Source: a virus. Taken from it: a DNA stretch of 34,367 bases. The first letter of the stretch is position 1; each line of letters begins with the position of its first letter. The notes below the pieces were generated by a model. The model was given only the letters and a program-made list of their open reading frames with translations, made no database searches and was not told the DNA's origin. This document shows positions 1-8,137 of the stretch, piece by piece. Location of the stretch: the IMG/VR virus record IMGVR_UViG_3300006919_000196, positions 1-34,367 of that record. One strand, given 5' to 3'. The translations under genes were made by a program, and so were the position numbers.

Positions 1-141
1 ACCTGCCGTATTTGGTTGCATTTGCGGGGCTTGGATATCCATCTGCCCCATCTGTTCAGGATATAATCCTGCTTGTTCAATCGGACTTCCTAACCCACGA
101 TAAGGCTGGAATCCTGATGTATAAAATGGATCGTTTTGCAT
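1..141 (-). CDS. Virion-associated protein, N-terminal fragment (runs off left edge)
   Basis: An open frame reads leftward from an ATG at 141 to the window edge, giving 47 residues that begin MQNDPFYTSGFQPY and are rich in Gln, Pro and Met. It starts one base after the stop of the preceding Q-rich gene, so it is the next gene of the same late operon. The composition resembles that gene, which suggests another ejected or internal virion protein. The function is not recognisable from this fragment, and the C-terminus lies outside the window. Confidence 0.6.
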   Translation of the reverse strand, partial: MQNDPFYTSGFQPYRGLGSPIEQAGLYPEQMGQMDIQAPQMQPNTAG

Positions 142-142
142 A

Positions 143-1522
143 TTAATACATTGATGAAAGAAGTCCTAAACCACCGCCAACTGCAGCCCCTACTCCTGTT
201 CCTATCCCCGGCACAACTGATCCAATCGAAGCGCCTGTGGCTGCTCCACCCATCATTGCACCTATTGGATTCGTTCTTTGCTGTGGTCCTGTTGATGTCG
301 TCGTTGTCGTTGTTGGAACATTAGCTCCTAGCATCCCAGTATATGCCCCTAATCTTCTATAAGGATCGTTTTGTTGATTAATATATTGTTGATATTGGAA
401 CATATTCTGAGCGGTTTGAGCATCCATATTGCCTGCGCCCATATTATAAAGGCTGCCAATCGCATTTAATTGCTGTTGTGAACCCATTCCTGCAAGATTG
501 CCCTGTGCCTGATATGCCTGGATCTGTTGTTGTGCTGCCCTTGCTGCATCATCCGCACTCATGCCTTGCTGTTGTAATTGCATCTGAAGCATATTCTGCG
601 CTGACTGAGTATCAAATTTAGCGGCATCCATTGATAAACCTTCGCCCGTTCTTTGATCACCGGCTGCTGCAATGTTTTGCTGTATATTCATCTGATCAGC
701 TTGCAATGCCTGCCCTGATGCTGTTGATGCATCCTGCAAAGATAATCCTTCGCCTGCACGAGTATCAGATGCGGCCGTTCTTGCTCTATCCATTAATAAA
801 CTTTGGACGCGCCCCTGCTCTGCATCCACGGAATCCATTGCTTGCCCAAATCCCTGGCTTCTTAGTCTCGCTGCGGCATCAATAGCCTGCTGATTCGCAG
901 ATTTATTCGTTTCCGCTTCAACCAACCCATGTCTAGAACCACCAAAAGCATTGGCTGCAACAGCTGAAGCTGAATCCATGCTCAATTGTTTTTGCCTTTG
1001 CTCTTCAATATCACGCATCGTCGCCTGAACAACCTGATCTTCATATGGGTCCATCCGGGCCTGAATGCGCTGATTGTAATCATCTGCTGTCATCGTATTA
1101 ATATCCGGTCCTTGAAAGGCATTTTGTTGGATATTAGGCGATTGATAAGACGATGCTACTTGATTCGTCTGCATTGCATTCTGTGCTATTTCTGGAGCCT
1201 GGAATTGTCCTTTGCCATGAAGATCCACAGGCTTGAAATTAGGCCCGATATTTCCTGCAACCATACCAAGATTTGAAACAGCGTTATTAATATTTTTGTT
1301 TCCATGAATAGCCATTCCTTCTGCTAATGATCCAGCTGTGTTCATTTGTTGATTTGGACCTGCGGGCCCTGGACCCGTATAAGCTTGATAAGGAGTATTA
1401 GCTATATTAGAAGCTAGCCCAAACCCTTCTTCCATAAATTGAGAATATCTAGGATCTATTGACGTAGATGATGTTTGTTGTGTTGTCTGTTGGCTTTTAT
1501 TACCCGGTAATAGCTGTCCCAT
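143..1522 (-). CDS. Q/A-rich virion protein with C-terminal glycine zipper (putative ejection/internal protein)
   Basis: 459 residues, strongly enriched in Gln, Ala, Asn and Met. The middle (about 140-380) reads as long helical stretches with repeated AxxAQ-type patterns. The last 40 residues are a Gly/Ala zipper (GAMMGGAATGASIGS and onward) of the kind that inserts into membranes. Podoviral ejection proteins share this build of a long polar helical body plus a glycine-zipper tail, and the gene sits in the late tail block. The role is therefore inferred as a DNA-ejection or internal virion protein. No enzymatic motif is visible. Confidence 0.55.
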   Translation of the reverse strand: MGQLLPGNKSQQTTQQTSSTSIDPRYSQFMEEGFGLASNIANTPYQAYTGPGPAGPNQQMNTAGSLAEGMAIHGNKNINNAVSNLGMVAGNIGPNFKPVDLHGKGQFQAPEIAQNAMQTNQVASSYQSPNIQQNAFQGPDINTMTADDYNQRIQARMDPYEDQVVQATMRDIEEQRQKQLSMDSASAVAANAFGGSRHGLVEAETNKSANQQAIDAAARLRSQGFGQAMDSVDAEQGRVQSLLMDRARTAASDTRAGEGLSLQDASTASGQALQADQMNIQQNIAAAGDQRTGEGLSMDAAKFDTQSAQNMLQMQLQQQGMSADDAARAAQQQIQAYQAQGNLAGMGSQQQLNAIGSLYNMGAGNMDAQTAQNMFQYQQYINQQNDPYRRLGAYTGMLGANVPTTTTTTSTGPQQRTNPIGAMMGGAATGASIGSVVPGIGTGVGAAVGGGLGLLSSMY

Positions 1523-1879
1523 TTAAATCACCTTTGTGAGAATTACGCTTTTGTTTTCAAAATGTGGAAGGGCTTTTTCCCAGCCTTTGCGTCCAAAAAT
1601 CTGCATTTCAGAACATCCAAGTGCATAACCATATTGCGTCAACCTTTCTTCCATTCCTTTTATTTCTTCCAAATCACCACCTGCAAAAACGACGACTAGC
1701 ACCCGTTTCATAGGATGATCGATGATTTCCGTAATTAATGCCGAATTTTCCGTGGACCATAATGCCATTTTTTGGTTTTGAACATTTGTCAAAACATCCC
1801 GCCATTGATAGATCCCAAATCTTTTGATGGCTGGTTCCAGGAAAGGGCGACATCTATTTAATTCAGTTAAAGTGTCGAT
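1523..1879 (-). CDS. Conserved small phage tail-region protein; probable non-AUG start
   Basis: The first usual start codon in this frame is a TTG at 1792, giving 89 residues. The open frame continues upstream and encodes TLTELNRCRPFLEPAIKRFG, followed by a Trp-Arg-Asp-Val stretch. That matches the N-terminus I recall for this roughly 115-residue phage family (LxxCRPxLExA, then VTEI, AGG, GRKGW), here followed by LITEII, FAGGDLEEI and FGRKGWEKAL. The real start is therefore probably an ATC at 1879 or 1885 (or ATT at 1888), preceded by AGGAG inside the end of the upstream gene. Function unknown; the family sits among podoviral tail genes. Confidence 0.6.
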   Translation of the reverse strand: MDTLTELNRCRPFLEPAIKRFGIYQWRDVLTNVQNQKMALWSTENSALITEIIDHPMKRVLVVVFAGGDLEEIKGMEERLTQYGYALGCSEMQIFGRKGWEKALPHFENKSVILTKVI

Positions 1880-2073
1880 GCTGATAATGCTCCTGCGTTG
1901 CTTACTTCAATTTTGTATTTCGTTCCGTTAGGTGATTCCAATATCAACCTTCCTAAACCTAATTCTAAATCTGCATTCGTAGAATGTTTTTCGCGGGCTA
2001 ATCGTTCCATTGAGCTCCTAACAACATCCTGATCACGTGAATCATATTGCGGTGGTGCTTTTGGGAGTTTCAT
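1867..2073 (-). CDS. Small conserved phage structural-region protein
   Basis: 68 residues beginning MKLPKAPPQYDSRDQ. It has a charged helical first half and a C-terminal beta-like segment, GRLILESPNGTKYKIEV. Small proteins with this 'P-YD-RDQ' start and 'L-SPNG-Y-I-V' end recur next to tail genes in podovirus-like phages. The ATG overlaps the stop of the 510-residue gene by four bases (ATGA), and its 3' end carries the AGGAG ribosome site for the next gene. Molecular role unknown. Confidence 0.6.
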   Translation of the reverse strand: MKLPKAPPQYDSRDQDVVRSSMERLAREKHSTNADLELGLGRLILESPNGTKYKIEVSNAGALSASTL

Positions 2074-3602
2074 CGCCTTCCGCCCGGAACTAGATCAAGC
2101 CTGAAATCACCAACGCGCCAGCTATCCGTATCTACACCTTCAATCCGCATTTTAAATTCACGCCCGCCAAATCTTACGCTCGTTGGTTCTGCCAAGCTAT
2201 ATGGCCCATGAGTATTGGCGGAACTTGTGGGATAGGCTTTTGAGTAAAACCGCACTCTGGTATCACCTAGATTTTTTTCATCAGGTATCAATTTCTTGAC
2301 ATGAACATATCGTTCACCTGTTCCTATTTCTATCGGACCGCTTTCAACATAAGGCACGGCATTGGTTGATGCTCCTGCAATATCAGCGTATCCATAACCA
2401 ACTTCATGTTCATAAATTTTTGATGTGTTATTTGAAGCATCATATTGAAGCATTAATGGATATATCGTGATGCCTGAATCCATGCCACAGGATCGATCCA
2501 GATTACCTACTGCCCAGGTATTTTCGCGTGAGTTCCATAACACATAACGATCAACATCGTTGGATGATGCTGATGGATAAAACCACCAGAATTCGCCATA
2601 TGCTGACAAGGCCATGCCGAATATTTTTGCAGATTGCTGCGTATTGATATCGCTGAACACATAGTCATTAACATCTGAAGGCAAGGGCTTGACATAACCG
2701 TCGTAGATGAAGAAGTTTTCTGCACCCATCCATGCCGCTAGAGAATCGCCCACGCACCAGGCTTTTGGTCCAATAATTCCGCAATTCCTTCCAACTTCCT
2801 GAAAGCTGAAAACAAAAGGTGGCCCAATGTATGAAGCAAGATGGGCATCCGTAGAAGTTAGAATCAAACTGCCTTCCTTGACACGTAATCCGGTCATGAT
2901 TTTGCCACCAGTTACGAGCTCAAAATCACCCGCTTGATTTGCAGATGTTGGTAGCCATGCCTGATAATCTTCCTGATCAGACCATTGGATTTTTCTTGGA
3001 TTATTTCCTGCTCCTAATGCGAAAACGAATCTTTCAGCCGTAACCATTACGGCCTTATTTGATGTTGGAACCGTTCCGCTTGTGGCAGTTATTTCGGCTG
3101 CATCTGTAGATGTTGATACACCCCATTGAAGCAGGCGCCCATCACGATCAGAACAGGCAATTAATTTCTGCCCAAATAAATCAAGAGACCAAGTTGTGGC
3201 GTCAAGGATGCCCGTGCTTCCAGTCTGCGTTGATGCAGATCCGTACCCCCATGATCCATTATATTCGCCTGTGCCATAACCCACTAATTCGCTGCTAGTT
3301 CCATATCCTGCTTGCAGATTAGCTGGTGATATATCGTTTAAATTGCCACCTAAATCGGAATGATATAAATGGGTATGGGTGCCAACTACAATTTGAGTTG
3401 ATCCTGCATTATCCTTCCAGACAGCAATAGCAGTTGGATGTCCTGAAAGTGTGCTTGAACCTAATTGGCGCCAACCCTGTATGGGCTGAAGGGCTCCGCC
3501 ATACCATCGTATAAGATCACAATCATGCCATCTTCCACGGCTTTGCCTTTCCGTTCCACTTCTATAAATGCCTGGTGGCAGTTTTATTTCTGCTAATGCC
3601 AT
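2070..3602 (-). CDS. Large tail/hub protein, beta-propeller-like (P22 gp10-type analogue)
   Basis: 510 residues. It opens with KLPPGIYRSGTERQSRGRW and continues with many short beta strands carrying Trp and Asp turns (IAVWKDN, QIVVGTH, FFIYDGYV, VDRYVLWNSRENTW). It closes with a strand-rich segment, EFKMRIEG, then DSWRVGDFRLDLVPGGRR. This pattern is that of the roughly 500-residue podoviral tail proteins that form a propeller or hub at the neck and tail, such as the P22 tail stabilisation protein gp10. The gp10 assignment is by analogy of fold and position, not by a diagnostic motif. Confidence 0.55.
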   Translation of the reverse strand: MALAEIKLPPGIYRSGTERQSRGRWHDCDLIRWYGGALQPIQGWRQLGSSTLSGHPTAIAVWKDNAGSTQIVVGTHTHLYHSDLGGNLNDISPANLQAGYGTSSELVGYGTGEYNGSWGYGSASTQTGSTGILDATTWSLDLFGQKLIACSDRDGRLLQWGVSTSTDAAEITATSGTVPTSNKAVMVTAERFVFALGAGNNPRKIQWSDQEDYQAWLPTSANQAGDFELVTGGKIMTGLRVKEGSLILTSTDAHLASYIGPPFVFSFQEVGRNCGIIGPKAWCVGDSLAAWMGAENFFIYDGYVKPLPSDVNDYVFSDINTQQSAKIFGMALSAYGEFWWFYPSASSNDVDRYVLWNSRENTWAVGNLDRSCGMDSGITIYPLMLQYDASNNTSKIYEHEVGYGYADIAGASTNAVPYVESGPIEIGTGERYVHVKKLIPDEKNLGDTRVRFYSKAYPTSSANTHGPYSLAEPTSVRFGGREFKMRIEGVDTDSWRVGDFRLDLVPGGRR

Positions 3603-4063
3603 TCCGAAATTAAACCTTCTTTGTAAACGACTTTTCCTTCTTCACGCATTGCCGTTAAGACCTGTTTACGATTCGATCCATCATTTTTGTATGATATGTG
3701 ATTCCAGCCATCACGCGGGTCACTACCTGGAAATTCAAGGATGAGCTGATCAAAATCCAAATTTTCAGATGCCCATTTTGCGAGCTCATAATTACTGATC
3801 GATGGCGCTTCAATATCTGCCGCCTGAGCCTTAACATGAGCCGACGAATCGGACGAGCCAATGGCACGGTTCAATTCTAGGCAGCGGAATCCAGAATTAA
3901 TAACCACAGGCCCATGAGCATCACGGATCGGCTGGATACAGGAAGCAACTAAATAAACCAAATTTATTAATTCTTCCTGTCCTAATGTATTATCAATGCC
4001 TTTCCGTAATGCTGTTTGGCTGCGTGTAAATTCACGGATTGAAAAATTAGGCGATATTTTCAA
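3593..4063 (-). CDS. Peptidase M15-type zinc peptidase (putative endolysin)
   Basis: 156 residues of the M15_3 D-Ala-D-Ala carboxypeptidase-like family (Pfam PF08291). Visible features are the N-terminal NFSIREFTRS, INSGFRC (55-61), the zinc motif SAHVKAQAADIE with His76 and Asp83, and WNH with His122 as third ligand. The usual Gly of SxHxxGxAxD is Ala here. M15 enzymes cut the peptide stems of peptidoglycan. Directly upstream in the operon are a small charged protein and two holin-like membrane proteins, so the set looks like a lysis cassette. A tail-associated wall-digesting role cannot be excluded. Confidence 0.8.
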   Translation of the reverse strand: MKISPNFSIREFTRSQTALRKGIDNTLGQEELINLVYLVASCIQPIRDAHGPVVINSGFRCLELNRAIGSSDSSAHVKAQAADIEAPSISNYELAKWASENLDFDQLILEFPGSDPRDGWNHISYKNDGSNRKQVLTAMREEGKVVYKEGLISEWH

Positions 4064-4299
4064 GACAACAGATCCATCAAATTGTTTTTATCATGCCCTT
4101 TGTCATCGTTGATTGCTTTATCTAAAGCTTTTTTTGCATCATCATCCAAATTATCATCGATGGCCCGGAGAATATGTTCCTTGGCTGCTGACTGCATTTT
4201 GTCCGCGGCGATGCTTAACAATGTATTCGCTAACATGGAAAGAATCATGGTGTCTTTCTTTTGAAATAGGTTATAAAAATAATTAATTAGATTTAGCAT
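4060..4299 (-). CDS. Small charged protein in lysis cluster
   Basis: 79 residues. A short hydrophobic start (MLNLINYFYNLF) is followed by helices rich in Ala, Asp and Lys, and the end is very acidic. It overlaps the start of the M15 peptidase by four bases and the end of the holin-like gene by 17. The ATG at 4299 has AAGG just upstream; a second ATG at 4251 is possible but less well placed. No family recognised. Its position suggests an accessory role in lysis. Confidence 0.5.
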   Translation of the reverse strand: MLNLINYFYNLFQKKDTMILSMLANTLLSIAADKMQSAAKEHILRAIDDNLDDDAKKALDKAINDDKGHDKNNLMDLLS

Positions 4300-4618
4300 T
4301 TACCTTTTCTTCCTTTTTTTCTTCATTGTTATCACTGGTATCAGATTTTGGATCTCCATACATAAAGGAGCCAATCTGACTGATTAAGACCGTGAGGGCT
4401 CCGATGACGGAAACCAACAAAGTGCTTGTTTTATCATCCATTTCAATAGGTTGATACATAAGCGAATAGATCGTAAACGCGTAGATACCTAAAATTAGGA
4501 TTGCTAATAAAAACCTAAAATTAGCACGTCTTAAAACTATGCGTTCTGTAACAGTAAAATTTTTTTTATCAGATTTAGGAGGATCACTCCTAGTTATTTT
4601 TTCAATTGTTTCCGCCAT
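4283..4618 (-). CDS. Two-helix membrane protein, holin-like
   Basis: 111 residues. A polar, basic N-terminus (1-33) precedes a membrane segment (about 35-54, FLLAILILGIYAFTIY). A short charged loop (EMDDKT) leads to a second hydrophobic segment (about 65-86), and the tail is strongly charged (DNNEEKKEEK). Size and topology fit a class II holin. It shares one base (TAATG) with the upstream single-helix holin-like gene and precedes the M15 peptidase, which supports a lysis role. No sequence-specific holin signature seen. Confidence 0.55.
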   Translation of the reverse strand: MAETIEKITRSDPPKSDKKNFTVTERIVLRRANFRFLLAILILGIYAFTIYSLMYQPIEMDDKTSTLLVSVIGALTVLISQIGSFMYGDPKSDTSDNNEEKKEEKVNAKSN

Positions 4619-4935
4619 TACTTTCTCTGCATTAATTCTTTGATTGCATTTGTATTAGCATCTAATGCTAATTTTATTTGAAGAATTGCATCACTAGATT
4701 TTTCAATCATATTCAATAGCCTTGCATCATGCTCTTCATCTTTTTTCCAAAATTCTTCGCGTTCTTTGCGTGCTTCAATTGATTGAAAACGTATAAACCA
4801 AAAACTGGCTATGATAACGCAGGCTGGTATGCCTAGATCCATAACCATTTGATAAATAGTATTTACTTCTGGCATAGCTTCCGCCTTTGGGTAGTTATAG
4901 TATTGATCCGCCGGGTTGGGATGGTGACCGCTCAT
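4618..4935 (-). CDS. Single-helix membrane protein with cytoplasmic coiled coil (BhlA/UviB-like holin candidate)
   Basis: 105 residues. A polar head is followed by one membrane segment (about 34-48, LGIPACVIIASFWFI), then a basic-acidic helix (EARKEREEFWKKDEEHDA) and an amphipathic coiled coil to the C-terminus. This architecture, one N-terminal helix and then a charged helical tail, is that of BhlA/UviB-type holins (PF10960). It may also be a holin partner of the two-helix protein downstream. Confidence 0.5.
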   Translation of the reverse strand: MSGHHPNPADQYYNYPKAEAMPEVNTIYQMVMDLGIPACVIIASFWFIRFQSIEARKEREEFWKKDEEHDARLLNMIEKSSDAILQIKLALDANTNAIKELMQRK

Positions 4936-4981
4936 GGCTTCGGATGTGCGTCTTTGATTGCTTTTCTTTTAATTACCTTTT

Positions 4982-5632
4982 TCATCTAACACCTTTAACA
5001 ATAAGTTTTCCAACAGGGTGTGAAGCACCCGTAGCCCAATTCCCACTTGACCAATTAAAACGTAAACCAGTACAACTAACTAATGTTTCATGTGAAAAAT
5101 GTACTTCCCTTACTGCCCATTTTGAAGACTGATTACTTATCTCTGTCCTAAATCCACATTGCATATGCCCTGAAGTGTTATCAACAGAGGAAAAAGGATT
5201 AAAAATAGTCCCTTTAATAAAAGCTCCTCTACTCATATCAGAATCGACATTGTGCATAGGAAACATCGATCCACCAGTGTTTTCACTAATAGTTACTACG
5301 TTTTGATCACCCGAAATGTAATGTATGTCATGGTTCACAAAGTGCAGATCAGCACTTGATGTATTGCCATCGGAAGTTAAAAAATGCATTTGTAGGTCAA
5401 CACCTGTAGTTGTAGCAGGAGAACAAGCTCCTAAATAAAAATCATAAACACTATAACTAGCAGAAAAACAATTATTTAAATCTAGATTTGTTGTACTATT
5501 ATTAGTAACTGAGGTGCTTTTAGTCGCTGAATCTGTTACTGCACTTCCTAGAGTAGCATTATTAATCGTAACCGCCCCATTACCATCGCCTGTTGCGATG
5601 TTGGTCCCTTCTAATTTAAGAACTCCTGGCAT
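4982..5632 (-). CDS. Tail fibre/receptor-binding type protein
   Basis: 216 residues. The N-terminus (MPGVLKLEGTNIATGDGNG, then AVTINNATLGSAV) is a fibre-anchor motif recurring in marine phage fibre proteins. The remainder is a beta-rich globular domain ending WSSGNWATGASHPVGKLIVKG, reminiscent of jellyroll tips. It is the last of the array of separate short fibre-like genes. Receptor unknown; the assignment rests on composition, the N-terminal module and position. Confidence 0.6.
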   Translation of the reverse strand: MPGVLKLEGTNIATGDGNGAVTINNATLGSAVTDSATKSTSVTNNSTTNLDLNNCFSASYSVYDFYLGACSPATTTGVDLQMHFLTSDGNTSSADLHFVNHDIHYISGDQNVVTISENTGGSMFPMHNVDSDMSRGAFIKGTIFNPFSSVDNTSGHMQCGFRTEISNQSSKWAVREVHFSHETLVSCTGLRFNWSSGNWATGASHPVGKLIVKGVR

Positions 5633-5693
5633 TATTCACCTTTTGGAAATTTAGTTTTCACGGCTGCGACTGCAATGGCATTATCTATTCTGG

Positions 5694-5909
5694 TTAAGGC
5701 TCTTTAGGCCAATCAACTTCGACCCATTTACCATCTTCAAATTTAGCAGAAGAATGATTAGGTAAATCTCTTAGTTTTTGCCTATATACTTTCCATTCTT
5801 CTTTTTTGTCATCTGTTAATGGACAATCTGGCAATTGAGTATAATCAGTAACTAATAATTTACTGTCTCGTTTATATTTCAAATCACTATCTTTTATAAT
5901 CATTTTCAA
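5694..5909 (-). CDS. Tail-fibre assembly chaperone-like small protein
   Basis: 71 residues with the pattern LLVTDYTQLPDCPLTDDKK, EEWKVYRQKLRDLP, ending in a Trp-Pro tail. It matches the 'DWTQLPDxPLTDxKKxxWxxYRQxLRD' module of Phage_tail_APC (PF16778), associated with tail-fibre folding or assembly. It overlaps the upstream fibre-like gene by four bases. Strong by motif, although the biochemical role of the family is poorly defined. Confidence 0.75.
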   Translation of the reverse strand: MKMIIKDSDLKYKRDSKLLVTDYTQLPDCPLTDDKKEEWKVYRQKLRDLPNHSSAKFEDGKWVEVDWPKEP

Positions 5910-6430
5910 GTATTCGATACATCTGAAATTGCACCTGAACCAATGTGAAAAACGGTTAAAGCCACAGGGTTAAAAGCGGAAGAAGCCCAATAAACAGTTC
6001 CAGCAGTAGAACTTCCTTCTACTGACCGAGCAACTACATAGCTACTTGCATCTGAACTAATTGTCACAAGTCTTGATATGGCAATAGGAACATTAACAGC
6101 AGGATTTGAATAAAAATCTACGCCACGGAAGGTCGAACCCCCTGCTGTTATACTACACCTGACATTTGATCCAACACCTGAAGTTACAACCATGCCTTGA
6201 CCACCAATCGCAGTTATATACAGAAAATCTCCATTTAAAACACTAGGTATTGTTATTTGATTTGCTGTATCAACTACTTTAGTTGTAGAATTTGCAGTTA
6301 AATCTCCCGTAAAAGTTTTTGAATAAATTTTCTTGATATTTCCAGCAGGAAAAGTAACACCACTGTCCAAAGACAGGACACTCCCCGACTTACTTGCTAG
6401 TGTGCTGCCGCCTAATGTAAGTGTACTCAT
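5906..6430 (-). CDS. Tail fibre-like beta-rich protein
   Basis: 174 residues, rich in Ser, Thr, Gly and Val, with short beta strands throughout. It opens MSTLTLGGSTLASKSGSVLS, a fibre-anchor start, and the rest (from IYSKTFTGDLT) looks like a small globular tip domain. It overlaps both neighbours by four bases, so translation is coupled. No enzymatic motif; the call rests on composition and context. Confidence 0.55.
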   Translation of the reverse strand: MSTLTLGGSTLASKSGSVLSLDSGVTFPAGNIKKIYSKTFTGDLTANSTTKVVDTANQITIPSVLNGDFLYITAIGGQGMVVTSGVGSNVRCSITAGGSTFRGVDFYSNPAVNVPIAISRLVTISSDASSYVVARSVEGSSTAGTVYWASSAFNPVALTVFHIGSGAISDVSNT

Positions 6431-6648
6431 CGTATATCCAAAGTTCCACCCGTTTGTACATTCACCGTACCTCCGTTAATGTTTAGTTCGTGCAGTACAG
6501 TTAAACTTCCTGTCAGGTTAATTGTGCCTGCCGATGTTAATTCAATCGGGCCAACAATCATTGCCCGTTCATTTGCAGATACTCCGACTGTATCGGTGAT
6601 TTGATGGGTATTATGAACCATCCCGTCTTTGAAAGATATTGTTGCCAT
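6427..6648 (-). CDS. Short fibre module protein
   Basis: 73 residues. After MATISFKDGMVHNTHQITD come NERAMIVGPIELTSAGTINL and TGSLTVLHEL. This '(A)MIVGPI-L-S-G-I-L-GSLTV' pattern is the same module that closes the cupredoxin-like protein (AVMHGPISVSSGVTLTIDGS). Here it stands alone as a gene. It is probably a beta-helical shaft or collar element of the tail fibre. Confidence 0.5.
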   Translation of the reverse strand: MATISFKDGMVHNTHQITDTVGVSANERAMIVGPIELTSAGTINLTGSLTVLHELNINGGTVNVQTGGTLDIR

Positions 6649-6669
6649 TATTCAGGTTTGTGGGATTAT

Positions 6670-7242
6670 TTAATCTATAATTTCTTGAAGAGTTAAAACA
6701 TATTTGCCATCACCGGCATTATTAGGATTAACTATAACAGTATTTGTGTTATTACTTTTTACTCCTACATAAATTGTTTTAGTAGTAGATTGAGCTATAT
6801 CGTAAATATGTTGACAACAAACTCTTTCAGCTATTCCACCATCTGTATCCCATAAAGTTGCAAATTGATCAATATCAGAACCACCACTTGATGTGCCGAA
6901 TGTTATATAAAGTTCAGTACTAGAAGATGATGTGTATGCTCTCGCTGTAAAAGTAATTAAAACTTTTGAATTTTGTGATCCAGAAGTAATTGATTCACTA
7001 ATTACATTTACGACTGTACCTTCGGCTGATTTTGCAGAATGGTCCGTATTCATACGGGTTTGCCGAATGAAACCTGAAGGATATACTGTTGTTCCACCAA
7101 TCGTTCCGTTAAACGTCCCTGCACTAACAGTCCCTAAATTATTAGCACTGCCTGCCAGAGTAACATTCCCAGAAGTATCCAGGGTCAGCGCAGTAGTATT
7201 GTTCGTGTGTTTAATCGTATCGACTTTAAGTTCTGATGCCAT
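6670..7242 (-). CDS. Tail fibre protein with MASELKVDTIKH start
   Basis: 190 residues. The N-terminus MASELKVDTIKHTNNTTALT with DTSGNVTLAGSANN is a hallmark start of marine cyanophage and pelagiphage fibre proteins. The rest forms a separate beta-rich domain (about 55-190) ending YVLTLQEIID. Its DxSGNVT module is shared with the fibre gene at 8138-8758. Function inferred as adhesion or fibre structure. Confidence 0.65.
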   Translation of the reverse strand: MASELKVDTIKHTNNTTALTLDTSGNVTLAGSANNLGTVSAGTFNGTIGGTTVYPSGFIRQTRMNTDHSAKSAEGTVVNVISESITSGSQNSKVLITFTARAYTSSSSTELYITFGTSSGGSDIDQFATLWDTDGGIAERVCCQHIYDIAQSTTKTIYVGVKSNNTNTVIVNPNNAGDGKYVLTLQEIID

Positions 7243-7248
7243 GATTGT

Positions 7249-7854
7249 TTATGCTAATGCTGTAATTCCGATTATTGGAGTGGAAATGATATTATTAGAA
7301 CCTTCCTGACCTCCTGCCCAATGATGTGTATAGTGAGCTCTTGCTTCATGACTACTATCATATTCTCTAACTTGTAATTTTAATTCTTTACCACTTGTCC
7401 AGGTAGCTTGTCTTCCAGAAGCATTGTCTGTGCTACCTCCAATGTGAAATGCCCAAACACGATGAACTCTAGTTTCTCCGTATGCACTATTTTGTATAGA
7501 GTGTGTAGTATAAGATTGAGTTACGTTTTCACCACCAATAACAAACTTATCATGCGAAATAAAAGTAGCGTCTGATCTAGCTAAATAATAATTAAATTCA
7601 AAAACTACTGTTTGCGTTCCAGTTGGAGGAGTGTAAGTTATAACTGACCCTGTTAAATCTGCCCAAGAACTTGTAAGAGCTTGTACTGCCGTTACATTTT
7701 GAACAGTATAAGTGCCACTTTGAACTGTTATGGAACTACCATTGCAAGGACTCATAAACTGCTCAATAACTGCCCCTTTCGGTTGAACAGCCGCAGTCAG
7801 TTTCCCACTACTATCAATAATTTCGTTTCCGTTGTATTTGAATACTGAAGGCAT
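7249..7854 (-). CDS. Tail fibre-like protein with beta-rich tip domain
   Basis: 201 residues. A short anchor (MPSVFKYNGNEIIDSSGKLT) precedes a collagen-tip-like beta domain (about 45-200, VITYTPPTGTQTVVFEFNYY). The domain has several His residues in HYTHHWAG and ends IGITALA. That C-terminal build occurs in many small marine fibre proteins. No catalytic motif. It is part of the tandem fibre array. Confidence 0.55.
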   Translation of the reverse strand: MPSVFKYNGNEIIDSSGKLTAAVQPKGAVIEQFMSPCNGSSITVQSGTYTVQNVTAVQALTSSWADLTGSVITYTPPTGTQTVVFEFNYYLARSDATFISHDKFVIGGENVTQSYTTHSIQNSAYGETRVHRVWAFHIGGSTDNASGRQATWTSGKELKLQVREYDSSHEARAHYTHHWAGGQEGSNNIISTPIIGITALA

Positions 7855-7857
7855 GGT

Positions 7858-8136
7858 TTATTCTGGTTCCTGGGACGCTAAAAAAGTTTGGTAGTTTGCT
7901 TTTACTTCGTCAGTCATCACCGCATTAAATTGGGCTAAAACTACTGGATCAGTTATTGCTGAAGTATCTGCGTCTGGTTGAAGAACATACCGATGAAAAC
8001 TTGAAGAAATTTCCTGTGAATTTCCATCACCATCCGTTTCAATTATCTGGATGCGTTCACGCACCTGAATGCAGTAATGGTCTCCTGCATTTAGAGTTTC
8101 TGCTTTATCAACAATTGTTTTTTTGGTAAGTGTCAT
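7858..8136 (-). CDS. Conserved small marine-phage tail protein
   Basis: 92 residues: MTLTKKTIVDKAETLNAGDH, then CIQVRERIQIIETDGDGNSQ and SSSFHRYVLQPD. The core 'IQVRExxxIxExGxEISSSFHRxVLxP' recurs in small proteins placed among tail-fibre genes of marine phages. Its exact role is unknown; it may be a fibre-associated or chaperone-like protein. It lies two bases after the upstream gene. Confidence 0.6.
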   Translation of the reverse strand: MTLTKKTIVDKAETLNAGDHYCIQVRERIQIIETDGDGNSQEISSSFHRYVLQPDADTSAITDPVVLAQFNAVMTDEVKANYQTFLASQEPE

Positions 8137-8137
8137 T

